From NCBI GenBank assembly GCA_044370415.1, contig JBILVO010000111.1:1-13622 (forward strand): a stretch of 13,622 bases of DNA, read 5' to 3'. The position numbers and the translations under genes are program-made. Of the stretch, positions 6,069 through 13,622 are shown in pieces. The stretch's first letter is position 1. Each line of letters starts with the position of its first letter. The DNA comes from CAMCQY01 sp044370415 (lineage in GTDB: Bacteria > Planctomycetota > Planctomycetia > Pirellulales > UBA1268). The notes below the pieces were generated by a model. The model was not told the origin of the DNA. It searched no databases and was given only the letters and a program-made list of their open reading frames with translations.

Positions 6069-8209
6069 GACTTCTTCTCTCCCTGTGGGGCGGTCTGCTG
6101 CGAGCCGGCCGCTGCCGCCGGCTTCACGTTCAGTTGGATCGGTTCGGACACGATGATCTCCGCAATGTCGACGGCCGCGGCGGGCTTGTCGCCGTCCGGC
6201 GGCGGCTGGTAGGCCACCGTCGCGGCGCCGTAGAGCACGATGGTGTGCCGGCCCGGTTCGATCGCCAGCTTGCCCAGGTCGATCGGCACGTCGTGGGAGT
6301 CGGCGGACAGCGGGACATCGACGGCGGCCGCCTTGTCGAATCCCTGCCCGAACATCCGCAGCTGCGTCACGGTGCCCAGCAGCTTGCCGCGGCGCACGAG
6401 CGTGATCGGAATGGTGACGGTCGACCCGGCGGTGGCCTCGATCGGGCCCGCCGCAGGGCCGCGGAGCGCGAGGGGAAAGGGCTCCGCGGTCGATGCCGTC
6501 AGCATGGCCGCCGACACCAGCCGCGGCTGAGGCAGCTCCGCCGAGTGGTCGCGGATCGGCCAGGCCACCGACGCGATCCGGCAGGGACGCGCGACCTCTG
6601 CCTCGGCCACCTGCGCGCGGCCGACGATCTTCAGCGGCACAGGCGCAGTGGTCGCGTTGTCCGCGGCCGTGACCGCGACGATGCCCCGTGACACGCCCTT
6701 GGGAATCCGCAGTCCGGCGGCGGTCACCCCCGCGGGAAGCCCCTCCACTGTCAGGTCGATGGGGCCGTCGAAGCCGTCGCGGCGCAGGGCCACCACCTCG
6801 ACTGCGATCGTGCCGCCGGCGCGGACCGCGAACGGCTTCGAGAGGTCGGCCCGGTCGCCGTTGCGGAGCTCCATGTGCAGCGGCCAGGCCACGAGCACGA
6901 AGTCGGGCGCGGCACGCCGGATCACGAGCCGGTACTCGCTGCGCGGCTCGACGCGGGTGCCGCCGAACAGATCGCGGAGCTGCAGGCGGTGGCGGCCCGA
7001 CTCCTTGATCTCGAGCCTGCCGAGGATGTCCGCCGAACCGGTCACGTAGGGCGGGCCGTCGTAGGAATAGAACTGGCTCGAGGGCTTGAGAGGGCTGGCG
7101 ATGTCGTTGAGCTCGACGACGTCCTCGAGCCGCTCCGCCTCGCCGTCCACCACGACCCGCTGCACGACTGCGGCCGGATCGGTGGGCGCTCCGAGCCGCT
7201 CCGACGCCACCTCGATCCACCACACGTCCCCCTTCGCGGCCTCGAACTCGAACGTGTCGACGTCGCCCGCGGCGAGGAAGACGCCGGCGATGTCGCAGGG
7301 CAGCGCGATCTTCTGGGCCTCGGCCGGCCGGTCGTTCGGCTCCGCTTCCGTGGCGGCGGCTCGTTCCGGGAGGCCGTTCGGCGGCCAGGAAAAGGTGTTC
7401 ACCTGGCTGGTGGAGGGGTGCCGTGGCGTGTCGGCTGCCGGCTCGCGCACGACGAGCCTGTAGAAGCACTGCTCGCCGCCCTGGAAGGAAAGGTCGTGCA
7501 CCTTCACGATGCACACTCCGTCCGCCTCGGCGGTGAAGTCGAGGGGACGATCACGACGCTCGACAGCCAGGTCGTTGCCTGCACCGTCGGCGATTGCGAT
7601 CACGGGCTGCAGGCGCGAGTCGATGCCGACGGCGGCGCACTCGACGCGGATCCGCTGGCCGCGATGCAGTTCGAGCCGGTAGTGGTCGATCGCCTGGGCC
7701 GTGGTGGCCGCATTGCAGACGGAATTCATGGCCATGGGGGTCGCCGTCGCGACCGTGGTGTTCGCGGCTGCACGAGACGTCTCGGGCAGGCTGCCGACGC
7801 TGAAGCAGCGGGCCGACGAGATGCCCAGCGCCGTGACGATCGCGGCGTCGTGCACGCCGACGGGCGTGTCGGCGGCGATCGTGACGATGAACGTGTTGGC
7901 CACGGTCGTGCCGTCGTCGCCGCGCTTCGGCCGCGCCGTCAGCGCCGGGTGCGAGAAGAGCAGCGCCTCTGCCGGCGCGATTCGCTCGCCCCCGACGACC
8001 ACCTCGACGTCCGTGCCGACACAGCCGCCGGGTGGAACCACCGTCAGGAGCCGCGGCAGCGGCAGGCAGACCTGCTGCGCGGCGGCGGGCTGCACGATGC
8101 CAGCGATGGCGATCAGGCAAGCGACGGCCGCCAGCCGCAGGCCGACGCGTCGGATGCATGCCACGACGGCCGCCGCCTCGCCCGCGGCCCGATGGCTCCG
8201 GGGTGTCAT
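6065..8209 (-). CDS. Exported protein with two PPC (pre-peptidase C-terminal) domains
   Basis: This 714-residue protein has a Sec signal peptide: Arg-rich start, hydrophobic core LAAVACLIAIAGIV, cleavage expected after PAAA near residue 44. A TIG/IPT-like segment follows, with VVPPGGCVGTDVEVVVGG (57-74). A first PPC-like beta-sandwich is at about 148-255 (AIDHYRLELHRGQRIRVE). A second, at about 286-430, starts with the classical EAEPND (288-293) and DVDTFEFEAAKGDVWWIEV. The C-terminal 280 residues look like more beta-rich domains, with no catalytic motif seen. PPC domains are non-catalytic secreted modules found beside proteases and in planctomycete surface proteins. The start at 8209 is chosen for its GGAG 7 nt upstream and for the signal peptide; in-frame ATGs at 8275 and 8284 lack a ribosome-binding site. 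It sits between the DUF1549/1553 gene (125-bp gap) and the DUF1501 gene (ATGA overlap). It is probably a binding or scaffold partner of these; the function is unknown. Confidence 0.85.
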   Translation of the reverse strand: MTPRSHRAAGEAAAVVACIRRVGLRLAAVACLIAIAGIVQPAAAQQVCLPLPRLLTVVPPGGCVGTDVEVVVGGERIAPAEALLFSHPALTARPKRGDDGTTVANTFIVTIAADTPVGVHDAAIVTALGISSARCFSVGSLPETSRAAANTTVATATPMAMNSVCNAATTAQAIDHYRLELHRGQRIRVECAAVGIDSRLQPVIAIADGAGNDLAVERRDRPLDFTAEADGVCIVKVHDLSFQGGEQCFYRLVVREPAADTPRHPSTSQVNTFSWPPNGLPERAAATEAEPNDRPAEAQKIALPCDIAGVFLAAGDVDTFEFEAAKGDVWWIEVASERLGAPTDPAAVVQRVVVDGEAERLEDVVELNDIASPLKPSSQFYSYDGPPYVTGSADILGRLEIKESGRHRLQLRDLFGGTRVEPRSEYRLVIRRAAPDFVLVAWPLHMELRNGDRADLSKPFAVRAGGTIAVEVVALRRDGFDGPIDLTVEGLPAGVTAAGLRIPKGVSRGIVAVTAADNATTAPVPLKIVGRAQVAEAEVARPCRIASVAWPIRDHSAELPQPRLVSAAMLTASTAEPFPLALRGPAAGPIEATAGSTVTIPITLVRRGKLLGTVTQLRMFGQGFDKAAAVDVPLSADSHDVPIDLGKLAIEPGRHTIVLYGAATVAYQPPPDGDKPAAAVDIAEIIVSEPIQLNVKPAAAAGSQQTAPQGEKKS

Positions 8210-8216
8210 GGCCGTG

Positions 8217-8220
8217 CTCC
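8217..8220 (-). promoter_or_regulatory. Shine-Dalgarno deciding the start of the PPC gene
   Basis: On the minus strand this reads GGAG, 7 nt before the ATG at 8209. The upstream in-frame ATGs at 8275 and 8284 have no comparable site and would put a polar 22-25-residue extension before the signal peptide. Confidence 0.55.
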
Positions 8221-8334
8221 GGTCCCGGGGCGCGTGTCCGGTGTTCGTTCGCGTGTCGGTTCGTGGAGCCTTCATAGTGTGCATCGCGCGGCGGGCATGT
8301 TCATGGGACGACAGCCCGCGGCACGATCCCGTGG

Positions 8335-10569
8335 CTAGTGGTTGAAGACGAATTCCTTCGTGTTCATGACCGCCCAGATGAGATCCTCGAACCGTTCCTT
8401 CCGCGCCGCCTCGGCGGCCTTGCCGACGCCGGCCGCGGCGACGTAGGCCTCCGACACGAGCAGTTCCTGTATGGTCGGCTCCCGGGAGAGCGCGGCCAGC
8501 GTGAGCTCGTGGATCTTCTCGGAGTCGGGCCGGGGATCGCGGGCGTAGCGTGCCGCCCGGCCTCCCGCCGCGGAGAGCTTCGCCTTGATGTCGGCGGCGT
8601 TGATCATGAACAGGCTCTGCGCGAGGCTCGGCGACTGCGATCGTTCGCATTCGCACACGCTCGCGCTGTCGGGCCGGCCGAACGCCTTGAGGAACGCGGA
8701 CGAGCGGTTGTAGCTGTTGTCGGGCAGGGAGATGGCCCGGGTGCCGGCTGGCAGGTTCGCGAACGACGAGGTCGACTCGGCGACCCGGTCGATGGAGTCG
8801 AGCAGCACCTCCGCCGTCAGCCGCCGGGAATAAGCGTGGGAGAAGTTCTGGGCATCGCTCTCGTTGCCGGCGATGCCGTCGGCCGACTGGTAGGCCCGCG
8901 ACCGCGTGATCGTCCGCACGAGATCCTTGAGGTCGAACTTCGACGCGACGAAGTGCTCGGCCAGCGCGGTCAGGAGCCGCGGATTGCTCGGCGGGTTGGT
9001 GTCGCGCATGTCGTCCTCGGGTTCGACGAGCCCCCGCGCGAAGAAGTGCTTCCAGTAGCGGTTCACGAGCACCCGCGAGAAAAAGGGATTCGACGGCTCG
9101 GCCATCCAGTCGGCGAGCGTGAGTCGGGGGTCCTCGTCGGGCGGGATCGTCTCGGCCGCGGCGCCGAGGGCGACGGGCCGCACCGGAGACGACGTGCGCG
9201 GGTTGGTGAAGCCGGCGACGCCCCGCTTGTGGAAGATGAGGTCTTCGTTGCGGACGGACGAGGGCTTGCGGCCGACCTGGCTGAAGAAGGCGGCCATGCC
9301 GTAGTAGTCGTCCTGGCTCCACCGCTCGAACGGATGGTGGTGACACTGAGCGCACTGCATGCGCACGCCGAGAAACAGCTGGGCGACGTCCTCGATCTGC
9401 TCCTTCGGATCCTTCACCCGCTTGTACCAGGCCACCGGCGGGCTGGAGACGACGGTGCCGGTGGCACCGAGCAGTTCGCGGACGAACACGTCGTAGGGCT
9501 TGTTGGCCAGCAGGCTGTCGCGGATCCACGAGTGGAAGGCGAAGTTGGAGAGCAGGTCGCTGGTGTCGTCGCGGCGGTTCTTGAGCACCGCCGTCCACTT
9601 GTTGGCGAAGAAGTCGGCATACTCCGGGCTCTGCAGGAGCTCCTCGACGAGCCGCTCCCGCTTGTCGGGCTCGCGGCTGGCGAGGAATGCGGCCGCTTTC
9701 TCCGCCGTGGGCAGCGTGCCGGTGACGTCGAGCGACACCCGGCGGAGGAAGACACCGTCGTCGCACTCGGGCGAGGCGGGGATGCCGAGCGTGGCCAGGT
9801 TCTCAAAGACCAGCTCGTCGATGAAGTTCCGGGGGGCGGGCATCGGCGACGGCGGGCCCGACGGCACGTCGAACGACGCCACCCCCACCACGCCCTGGTA
9901 GCGGACCATGACGGTGGCCCGGCCCGCCACATCCTGCACGTGCGCCGTGCCGTCGGGATCGACCTCGACGCGGGCCGGATCGTTCGACTCGTACACGGCC
10001 AGCGGAGTCACGTTGCGGCTGCTGCCATCGCTGAATGTGGCGGTTACCTTGAGCCGCGGCGTGGCCCCCTTGGCAACGGTCGCCGATGCAGGCTCCACGA
10101 CGAGCGACGTGACGTCGGGGTCGGCCGCCGACGGCGCGGTTGCGCCCTCTTCGATCCAGCGGCGGATCGCCTGGTACTCCGCCGAGCTCGGGTCGAGACG
10201 GCGGCCGCCGCCGTGGGGCACCCGTGCGGTGGCCTTCTGGAGCAGCAGGCTCTCGTCCGGCGCCGCGACGGAGATCCTCCGACCGCGGGCCTCGTTGACG
10301 ATGTGGTCGTAGTCATCCGCCGGCTCGAAGCCCAAGACAGACAGGCGGAATCCGTTTTGACCGAGGCCCGCCTTGGCGTGGCAGGGGCCGGAATTGCAGC
10401 TCGCCTTCGTGAGCACGGGCATCACGTCGTTGACGAAGCTGGCCCGGGCGGCGGGGGCCGCCGGAGCCGCCGACGCTGCCGGAGCATCGGCCGCGATGCA
10501 GGTCATGGGCGGCAGCACCGCCACGACCGCGATCCACGCCAGCACGGTTCGGGAGCCGTCGAGCCGCAT
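8335..10569 (-). CDS. DUF1549/DUF1553 exported protein with Big_2-like domain and cytochrome-like motifs
   Basis: This 744-residue protein has a Sec-type signal peptide (hydrophobic VLAWIAVVAVLPPM, cleavage near residues 26-30), then an Ala/Pro-rich linker. The cytochrome-like domain (about 44-145) has CNSGPCH (C58, C63, H64: CX4CH) and GQNGFRLSVLGFEP. A bacterial Ig-like (Big_2) domain covers about 153-235 (LVVEPASATVAKGATPRLKV). DUF1549 spans about 248-430, with RRVSLDVTGTLPT and a CAQCHHHPFE segment (C406, C409, H410: CXXCH). DUF1553 spans about 480-740, with NPFFSRVLVNRYWKHFF and CECERSQSPSLAQSLFMIN. The ATG at 10569 is preceded by AGAGG at 9 nt and leads straight into the signal peptide; the frame is open further upstream but that part lacks such features. 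It is the first gene of the operon and ends 125 bp before the PPC gene. The family is abundant in Planctomycetes and often neighbours DUF1501; a role in degrading polymers or in electron transfer has been suggested but is unproven. Heme binding is inferred from motifs only. Confidence 0.9.
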   Translation of the reverse strand: MRLDGSRTVLAWIAVVAVLPPMTCIAADAPAASAAPAAPAARASFVNDVMPVLTKASCNSGPCHAKAGLGQNGFRLSVLGFEPADDYDHIVNEARGRRISVAAPDESLLLQKATARVPHGGGRRLDPSSAEYQAIRRWIEEGATAPSAADPDVTSLVVEPASATVAKGATPRLKVTATFSDGSSRNVTPLAVYESNDPARVEVDPDGTAHVQDVAGRATVMVRYQGVVGVASFDVPSGPPSPMPAPRNFIDELVFENLATLGIPASPECDDGVFLRRVSLDVTGTLPTAEKAAAFLASREPDKRERLVEELLQSPEYADFFANKWTAVLKNRRDDTSDLLSNFAFHSWIRDSLLANKPYDVFVRELLGATGTVVSSPPVAWYKRVKDPKEQIEDVAQLFLGVRMQCAQCHHHPFERWSQDDYYGMAAFFSQVGRKPSSVRNEDLIFHKRGVAGFTNPRTSSPVRPVALGAAAETIPPDEDPRLTLADWMAEPSNPFFSRVLVNRYWKHFFARGLVEPEDDMRDTNPPSNPRLLTALAEHFVASKFDLKDLVRTITRSRAYQSADGIAGNESDAQNFSHAYSRRLTAEVLLDSIDRVAESTSSFANLPAGTRAISLPDNSYNRSSAFLKAFGRPDSASVCECERSQSPSLAQSLFMINAADIKAKLSAAGGRAARYARDPRPDSEKIHELTLAALSREPTIQELLVSEAYVAAAGVGKAAEAARKERFEDLIWAVMNTKEFVFNH

Positions 10570-10727
10570 GCCGCCGTACCTCTCGCCTACAGGTGGGATC
10601 GGTGGTTGCCCGCCCTGGTGTTCAGCCCAAACGCCGGCGGGGAAGGCAGGGGGAGCGGGCCGTGGACCGCAGGGGCACCGCCGCACCCGGCCGGAAAATA
10701 GGCAAAACCGGCAGAATGTCCCTAGAA
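10570..10727 (-). other. Long leader of the DUF1549/PPC/DUF1501 operon
   Basis: From the inferred transcription start near 10721 to the ATG at 10569 there are about 150 untranslated bases. This includes the A/T-rich patch at 10693-10707 and a GC-rich stretch. The coding frame stays open to a GTG at 10686, but that extension is Pro/Cys/Gly-rich with no ribosome-binding site or signal peptide. I recognise no riboswitch class here. Confidence 0.4.
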
Positions 10728-10756
10728 ATCATAGCTCATTCCGCGAAGCCGGTCAA
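10728..10756 (-). promoter_or_regulatory. Sigma70-like promoter of the DUF1549/PPC/DUF1501 operon
   Basis: On the minus strand the -35 hexamer TTGACC (10751-10756) and the -10 hexamer TATGAT (10728-10733) each match consensus at 5 of 6 positions. They are separated by exactly 17 bp. The site lies in the intergenic region between the phosphatase gene's stop (10815) and the DUF1549 gene (10569). It is an A/T-rich island in a GC-rich background. It is by far the best promoter match seen in the window. Confidence 0.75.
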
Positions 10757-10814
10757 TCGAACGGCCGCTGCCGCTCGGCCCAAACGGCCTCCGGACCCGG
10801 TGGCCCGCGGGGGG

Positions 10815-12116
10815 TCACGACGACGGCAGCCGTTTCAGGATCACGGCGGTCAGGTCGTCGTTCTGAGGGGTTCCCGCCGCGAATTCCTCGACAGCTCCCC
10901 GGATCGTCTGGATCAGTTCGGCGGGGGGAAGGGCGTGGTGCTGGCGCAGGAGGTCGCAGATCCGCTCCATGCCGAGTTGGTCCCCGTCTGCCCGTTGCCA
11001 CTCGTAGAAGCCGTCGGTGAGCAGCACGAGCATGTCGCCGACCGCGAGCGGTAGCGTCGTCTCGGCGTCGTATTCCATCTCCGGCATGAGCCCCAGCGGC
11101 AGGCCGTGGCTCTCGAACTGTTCCACGGCGCCGGTGGCCGCACGGAAGGCGAGGATCGGCCCCTGGCCCGCGCTCACGAAACGCACCGCGTCGCCGTGCG
11201 GAGTCGCGACGCCGAAGAGTGCCGTCACGAACCGTCCCTCCGGCAGGTCGGCGGAGAGCAGGTCGTTGAGCCGCGCCACGAGGGGGACGAGCGGTGCGTC
11301 GGGAGTCATGAGCGCGCGGAACAGCGCGCGCGTCTCCGACACGACCAGGGCGGGGCCGATGCCGTGGCCCGTCGCGTCGGCGATCGTGAAGGCGGTTCCC
11401 CCGCCTGCCAACGGCAGGAAGTCGAAGTAGTCGCCCCCCGTCTGGTCTGCCGGACGGTTCCAGCCGGCGATGTCGAAGCCCGGCACGCACGGCGGCTCCT
11501 TCGGCAGGAGCCGCTGCTGGATGTCGCGGGCGATCGAGAGATCGCGTTCGATCCGCTGCTTCTCGGCGTAGTGCCCCAGGAGGAGCTGCCGCTGCACCGC
11601 GACGCCGGCCTGCCCGCCGAGGAAGCCTGCCAGCTGCTCGTCACGCGGGCCGAACGGCCGGTCCCGCTTGTTGAGGAGCTGCAGCACGCCGACGATCGTG
11701 CCGTCGTGGTCGGCCAGCGGCACGGTCAGCATGCTGCGCGTGTGGAAGCCGCTGCGCCTGTCGAACTCCGGGTTGAACCGCGGATCGGCGTAGGCGTCGG
11801 CGATGTTCACCGCGGTGCCGGTGCGGGCCACCTCGCCGGCGATGCCGACCCCCAGCGGAAAGCGGATCGTCTTGACCGGCGACTCTGCGATGCCCGTGGC
11901 GACCCGGCTCGCCAGCTCACCGGCGGCGCGATCGAGCAGGAACACGCTGGCCCGCTCGCAGTCGAGGACAGTGGTAGCGGCCGCCGCGATCGTCTCGAGG
12001 AGCGGATCGAGCTCGGCCGTCGCGCCGAGTTGGCGGGCCACGTCGAGAAGACGCTCGAGGTCGGCGATCCGCTGCCCGGGATCGTCGACCGGGTGTCCGT
12101 GCGCGGGGGCCGTCAT
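10815..12116 (-). CDS. GAF-SpoIIE (PP2C/PPM-type) Ser/Thr protein phosphatase
   Basis: This 433-residue cytoplasmic protein has an N-terminal GAF domain (about 28-180), a coiled-coil-like linker (180-205) with ERDLSIARDIQQRLLP, and a SpoIIE/PPM phosphatase domain (about 212-430). Metal-binding acidic residues are in GGDYFDF (D229), IADATGHGIGPA (D247), LLTDGFYEW (D368) and NDDLTAVIL (D420/D421), so it should be an active Mn/Mg-dependent phosphoserine/threonine phosphatase of the RsbU type. The GAF domain has an intact NKFDE-type pattern (N149, K150, F155, D159, E160), known from cyclic-nucleotide-binding GAF domains, so ligand control of the phosphatase is plausible. RsbU-like proteins typically dephosphorylate an anti-sigma-factor antagonist (STAS) protein; no such partner gene is in the window. 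The ATG at 12116 has GGAG 7 nt upstream; the frame upstream is antisense to the helicase tail. The gene lies 73 bp after the helicase gene, probably co-transcribed. Confidence 0.93.
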   Translation of the reverse strand: MTAPAHGHPVDDPGQRIADLERLLDVARQLGATAELDPLLETIAAAATTVLDCERASVFLLDRAAGELASRVATGIAESPVKTIRFPLGVGIAGEVARTGTAVNIADAYADPRFNPEFDRRSGFHTRSMLTVPLADHDGTIVGVLQLLNKRDRPFGPRDEQLAGFLGGQAGVAVQRQLLLGHYAEKQRIERDLSIARDIQQRLLPKEPPCVPGFDIAGWNRPADQTGGDYFDFLPLAGGGTAFTIADATGHGIGPALVVSETRALFRALMTPDAPLVPLVARLNDLLSADLPEGRFVTALFGVATPHGDAVRFVSAGQGPILAFRAATGAVEQFESHGLPLGLMPEMEYDAETTLPLAVGDMLVLLTDGFYEWQRADGDQLGMERICDLLRQHHALPPAELIQTIRGAVEEFAAGTPQNDDLTAVILKRLPSS

Positions 12117-12123
12117 GGCTGGG

Positions 12124-12127
12124 CTCC
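12124..12127 (-). promoter_or_regulatory. Shine-Dalgarno deciding the start of the phosphatase gene
   Basis: On the minus strand this reads GGAG, 7 nt before the ATG at 12116. This fixes the start and rules out the longer open frame that runs to 12380 across the helicase 3' end. Confidence 0.6.
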
Positions 12128-12189
12128 GGGGGCGTCGCGGCGTGCATCGGCCGCAGGCCACCGTTGTACCGTGCCGGGGTGCGGGAGTC

Positions 12190-13622
12190 CTACCGCTTCT
12201 TTCGGTCGTCGGCGCGGCCTCGCGGGCCGAACTTCCTGCGCGCGGCGTGCTGCCCGCCGCCACGGCGGGGATCGAATTGCGCGGGCCTCCGCGACCGCGT
12301 GCGGTCGTGCTCGTGCTCACGCTCCGGTGGGGCGGGGGAGGTGTCGGCGGCCGCAGGCCGCACCGCTGCGGGCGGCGCAAAGTGGTGGAGGATCGCCGCC
12401 GCGACCTCGGTCGGCGTGTATCCCAGTTCGAGCAGCCGCTCCACCAGGGGCGTTTCCCGGGGAAACTCGCCCGCCTCGAGGGCGGCGCGGAGCTTCTCGA
12501 AGAGCGCGTCGGACCTCCTGTGCTCGACGGCCTCCGGCGTGGGAATGTGCTCGCGGCGGATCTTCGTCTTCGTGAACCGCTCGATCGATTGCAGCTTATA
12601 GATGCCCGCCCCGGAGACGAGCGTCACCGCCCGCCCCTTCCTGCCGGCGCGGCCCGTGCGGCCGATGCGGTGCACGTAGTCTTCGGCGTCGTAGGGCAGG
12701 TCGTAGTTGACGACGAGCTCGAGGTCGTTGACGTCGATGCCGCGGGCGGCGACGTCGGTCGCCACCAGGAAGGCGAACGCTCCCTTCTTGAAGCCGTTCA
12801 TGACGCGGGTGCGCTGCGGCTGCGCCATGCCGCCGTGCAGCCGCTCTGCGGAGCACCCGCGGGCCACGAGCGCGTCGGCGAGTTCGTCGACCATGCGCTG
12901 CGTGTTGCAGAAGATCACGCCGCTCTTCACGTCGTGGAAGTCGATGAGCCGCGACAGCGCGTCGAACTTCGCGTGGTGCCGCACCTCGTAATACACCTGG
13001 TCGACCAGCGGGGGACCGGCCACGACATGCTGCCTGATCTTCACCGTGCGGGCGTCGCGGGAGTGCTGGCGCACCAGTGACTGGATCGGTGGCGAGATCG
13101 TCGCCGAGAAGAAGACGGTCTGCCGCTCGGAGGGCACGGCCGCGAGGATCTTCTCGATGTCGTCCCGGAAGCCCATGTCGAGCATGCGATCGGCCTCATC
13201 GAGGACGACGAGCTGCACGGCCGACAGGTCGAGCGTGCCGCGGGCCATGTGATCGACGAGCCGGCCGGGCGTGCCGACGACGACGTGGGCGCCCCGCTTG
13301 AGCTCCGCGAACTGCCGCTCGTACGACGCGCCGCCGTAGATGGGCACCGAGCGGACGCCCTTCTTGAACGCGGCGAGCTTGTGCACCTCGTCGGCGACCT
13401 GCGTCGCCAGTTCGCGTGTCGGCGCGAGGATCAGCACCTGAGTCGCCTGCCGCGACGGATCGACCCGCTCGATCGCCGGAATGCAGAACGCGGCCGTCTT
13501 GCCGGAGCCGGTCTCCGACTGGCCGACGACGTCCTGCCCCTCCATGATCAGCGGGATCGTCGCCGACTGGATCGGCGAGGTCTCCTCGAAGCCGAGCCGC
13601 TGCACCGCCTGGAGGATCTCCG
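12190..13622 (-). CDS. DEAD-box ATP-dependent RNA helicase (5' partial)
   Basis: The frame is open to the window's right end. The visible 476 residues begin at EILQAVQRLGFEETSPIQ, within the Q motif, so only the extreme N-terminus is missing. All motifs are present in order: SETGSGKT (I; many relatives have AQTGTGKT), PTRELATQ (Ia), TPGR (Ib), DEAD (II), SAT (III), VIFCNT (IV), ATDVAARGID (V) and HRIGRTGRAGR (VI). After the core comes a conserved-looking helical segment (ELGYTPTEVAAAILHHF) and a basic, Arg/Gly-rich tail of about 50 residues ending in KKR, suited to nonspecific RNA binding. This layout resembles the CsdA/DeaD and RhlE/CshA groups, which unwind RNA duplexes in ribosome assembly and RNA decay; the exact group is not certain. 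The GTG at 13603-13605 is an internal Val, not a start. The gene ends in TAG, 73 bp before the phosphatase gene on the same strand. Confidence 0.95.
   Translation of the reverse strand, partial: EILQAVQRLGFEETSPIQSATIPLIMEGQDVVGQSETGSGKTAAFCIPAIERVDPSRQATQVLILAPTRELATQVADEVHKLAAFKKGVRSVPIYGGASYERQFAELKRGAHVVVGTPGRLVDHMARGTLDLSAVQLVVLDEADRMLDMGFRDDIEKILAAVPSERQTVFFSATISPPIQSLVRQHSRDARTVKIRQHVVAGPPLVDQVYYEVRHHAKFDALSRLIDFHDVKSGVIFCNTQRMVDELADALVARGCSAERLHGGMAQPQRTRVMNGFKKGAFAFLVATDVAARGIDVNDLELVVNYDLPYDAEDYVHRIGRTGRAGRKGRAVTLVSGAGIYKLQSIERFTKTKIRREHIPTPEAVEHRRSDALFEKLRAALEAGEFPRETPLVERLLELGYTPTEVAAAILHHFAPPAAVRPAAADTSPAPPEREHEHDRTRSRRPAQFDPRRGGGQHAARRKFGPRGRADDRKKR

Noticed and set aside
6069..7514. 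Upstream open part of the DUF1501 frame, giving a 955-residue reading frame
   Set aside because: This part is a low-complexity Arg/Gly-rich shadow of the PPC gene. The real start is the ATG at 6068 with the Tat motif.
8210..9766. Upstream open part of the PPC frame, giving a 1233-residue reading frame
   Set aside because: It overlaps the DUF1549/1553 gene in another frame and is Arg-rich without domains. The signal peptide and ribosome-binding site mark the start at 8209.
8338..10701. A 787-codon open frame on the plus strand opposite the DUF1549/1553 gene
   Set aside because: It is antisense to a gene with clear domain motifs. Its translation is Arg/Gly/Val-rich with no recognisable domain, as expected for shadow frames in GC-rich DNA.
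11106..12575. Long plus-strand open frame opposite the phosphatase and helicase genes
   Set aside because: It is antisense to two genes with complete catalytic motifs and shows no domain of its own.
13603..13605. GTG as the helicase start
   Set aside because: It encodes a Val within the conserved LQAVQRLGF segment of the Q-motif region. The frame continues to the window end, so the gene is truncated, not complete.

Overview
The window is GC-rich and densely coded. It carries gene families typical of Planctomycetes: DUF1549/DUF1553, DUF1501 and pre-peptidase C-terminal (PPC) proteins, with FHA and SpoIIE-type signalling proteins alongside. I infer a planctomycete chromosome, probably Pirellulales-like; the order is a guess from gene content. 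No tRNA, rRNA, CRISPR array, insertion sequence or integrase was seen. Nine protein genes account for nearly all of the window; the two at the edges are cut by the window ends.

Left part (1-3255). A tandem FHA-domain protein (plus strand, 5' end outside the window) ends tail-to-tail with a minus-strand gene for a small atypical kinase-like protein; the two overlap by 40 bp. The kinase gene diverges from a plus-strand gene for a right-handed beta-helix (pectate-lyase-superfamily) protein. They share a 208-bp intergenic region with a possible extended -10 promoter and an operator-like inverted repeat.

Centre (3371-10756, minus strand). This looks like one transcription unit driven by a strong sigma70-like promoter (TTGACC, 17 bp, TATGAT) about 160 bp upstream of the first gene. 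Its order is: a Sec-exported DUF1549/DUF1553 protein with a CX4CH motif, a Big_2-like domain and a CXXCH motif; a Sec-exported protein with two PPC domains; a Tat-type DUF1501 protein coupled to the previous gene by an ATGA overlap; and a peptidase T gene 43 bp further on. The first three are predicted to act outside the cytoplasm and probably work together, but the biochemical role of these planctomycete families is not established. Peptidase T is cytoplasmic and may only share the transcript. It ends facing the beta-helix gene across a 115-bp region with GC-rich hairpins.

Right part (10815-13622, minus strand). A DEAD-box RNA helicase (N-terminus outside the window) is followed after 73 bp by a GAF-SpoIIE (PP2C-type) protein phosphatase. 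Its GAF domain carries an intact NKFDE-type signature, known from cyclic-nucleotide-binding GAF domains. An FHA phosphopeptide-binding protein, a kinase-like protein and a PP2C-type phosphatase lie within 12 kb. This suggests phospho-signalling, but they are in three separate transcription units and no direct link is shown.

No clearly unprecedented system was found. The most distinctive element is the DUF1549/1553-PPC-DUF1501 operon with its well-defined promoter.
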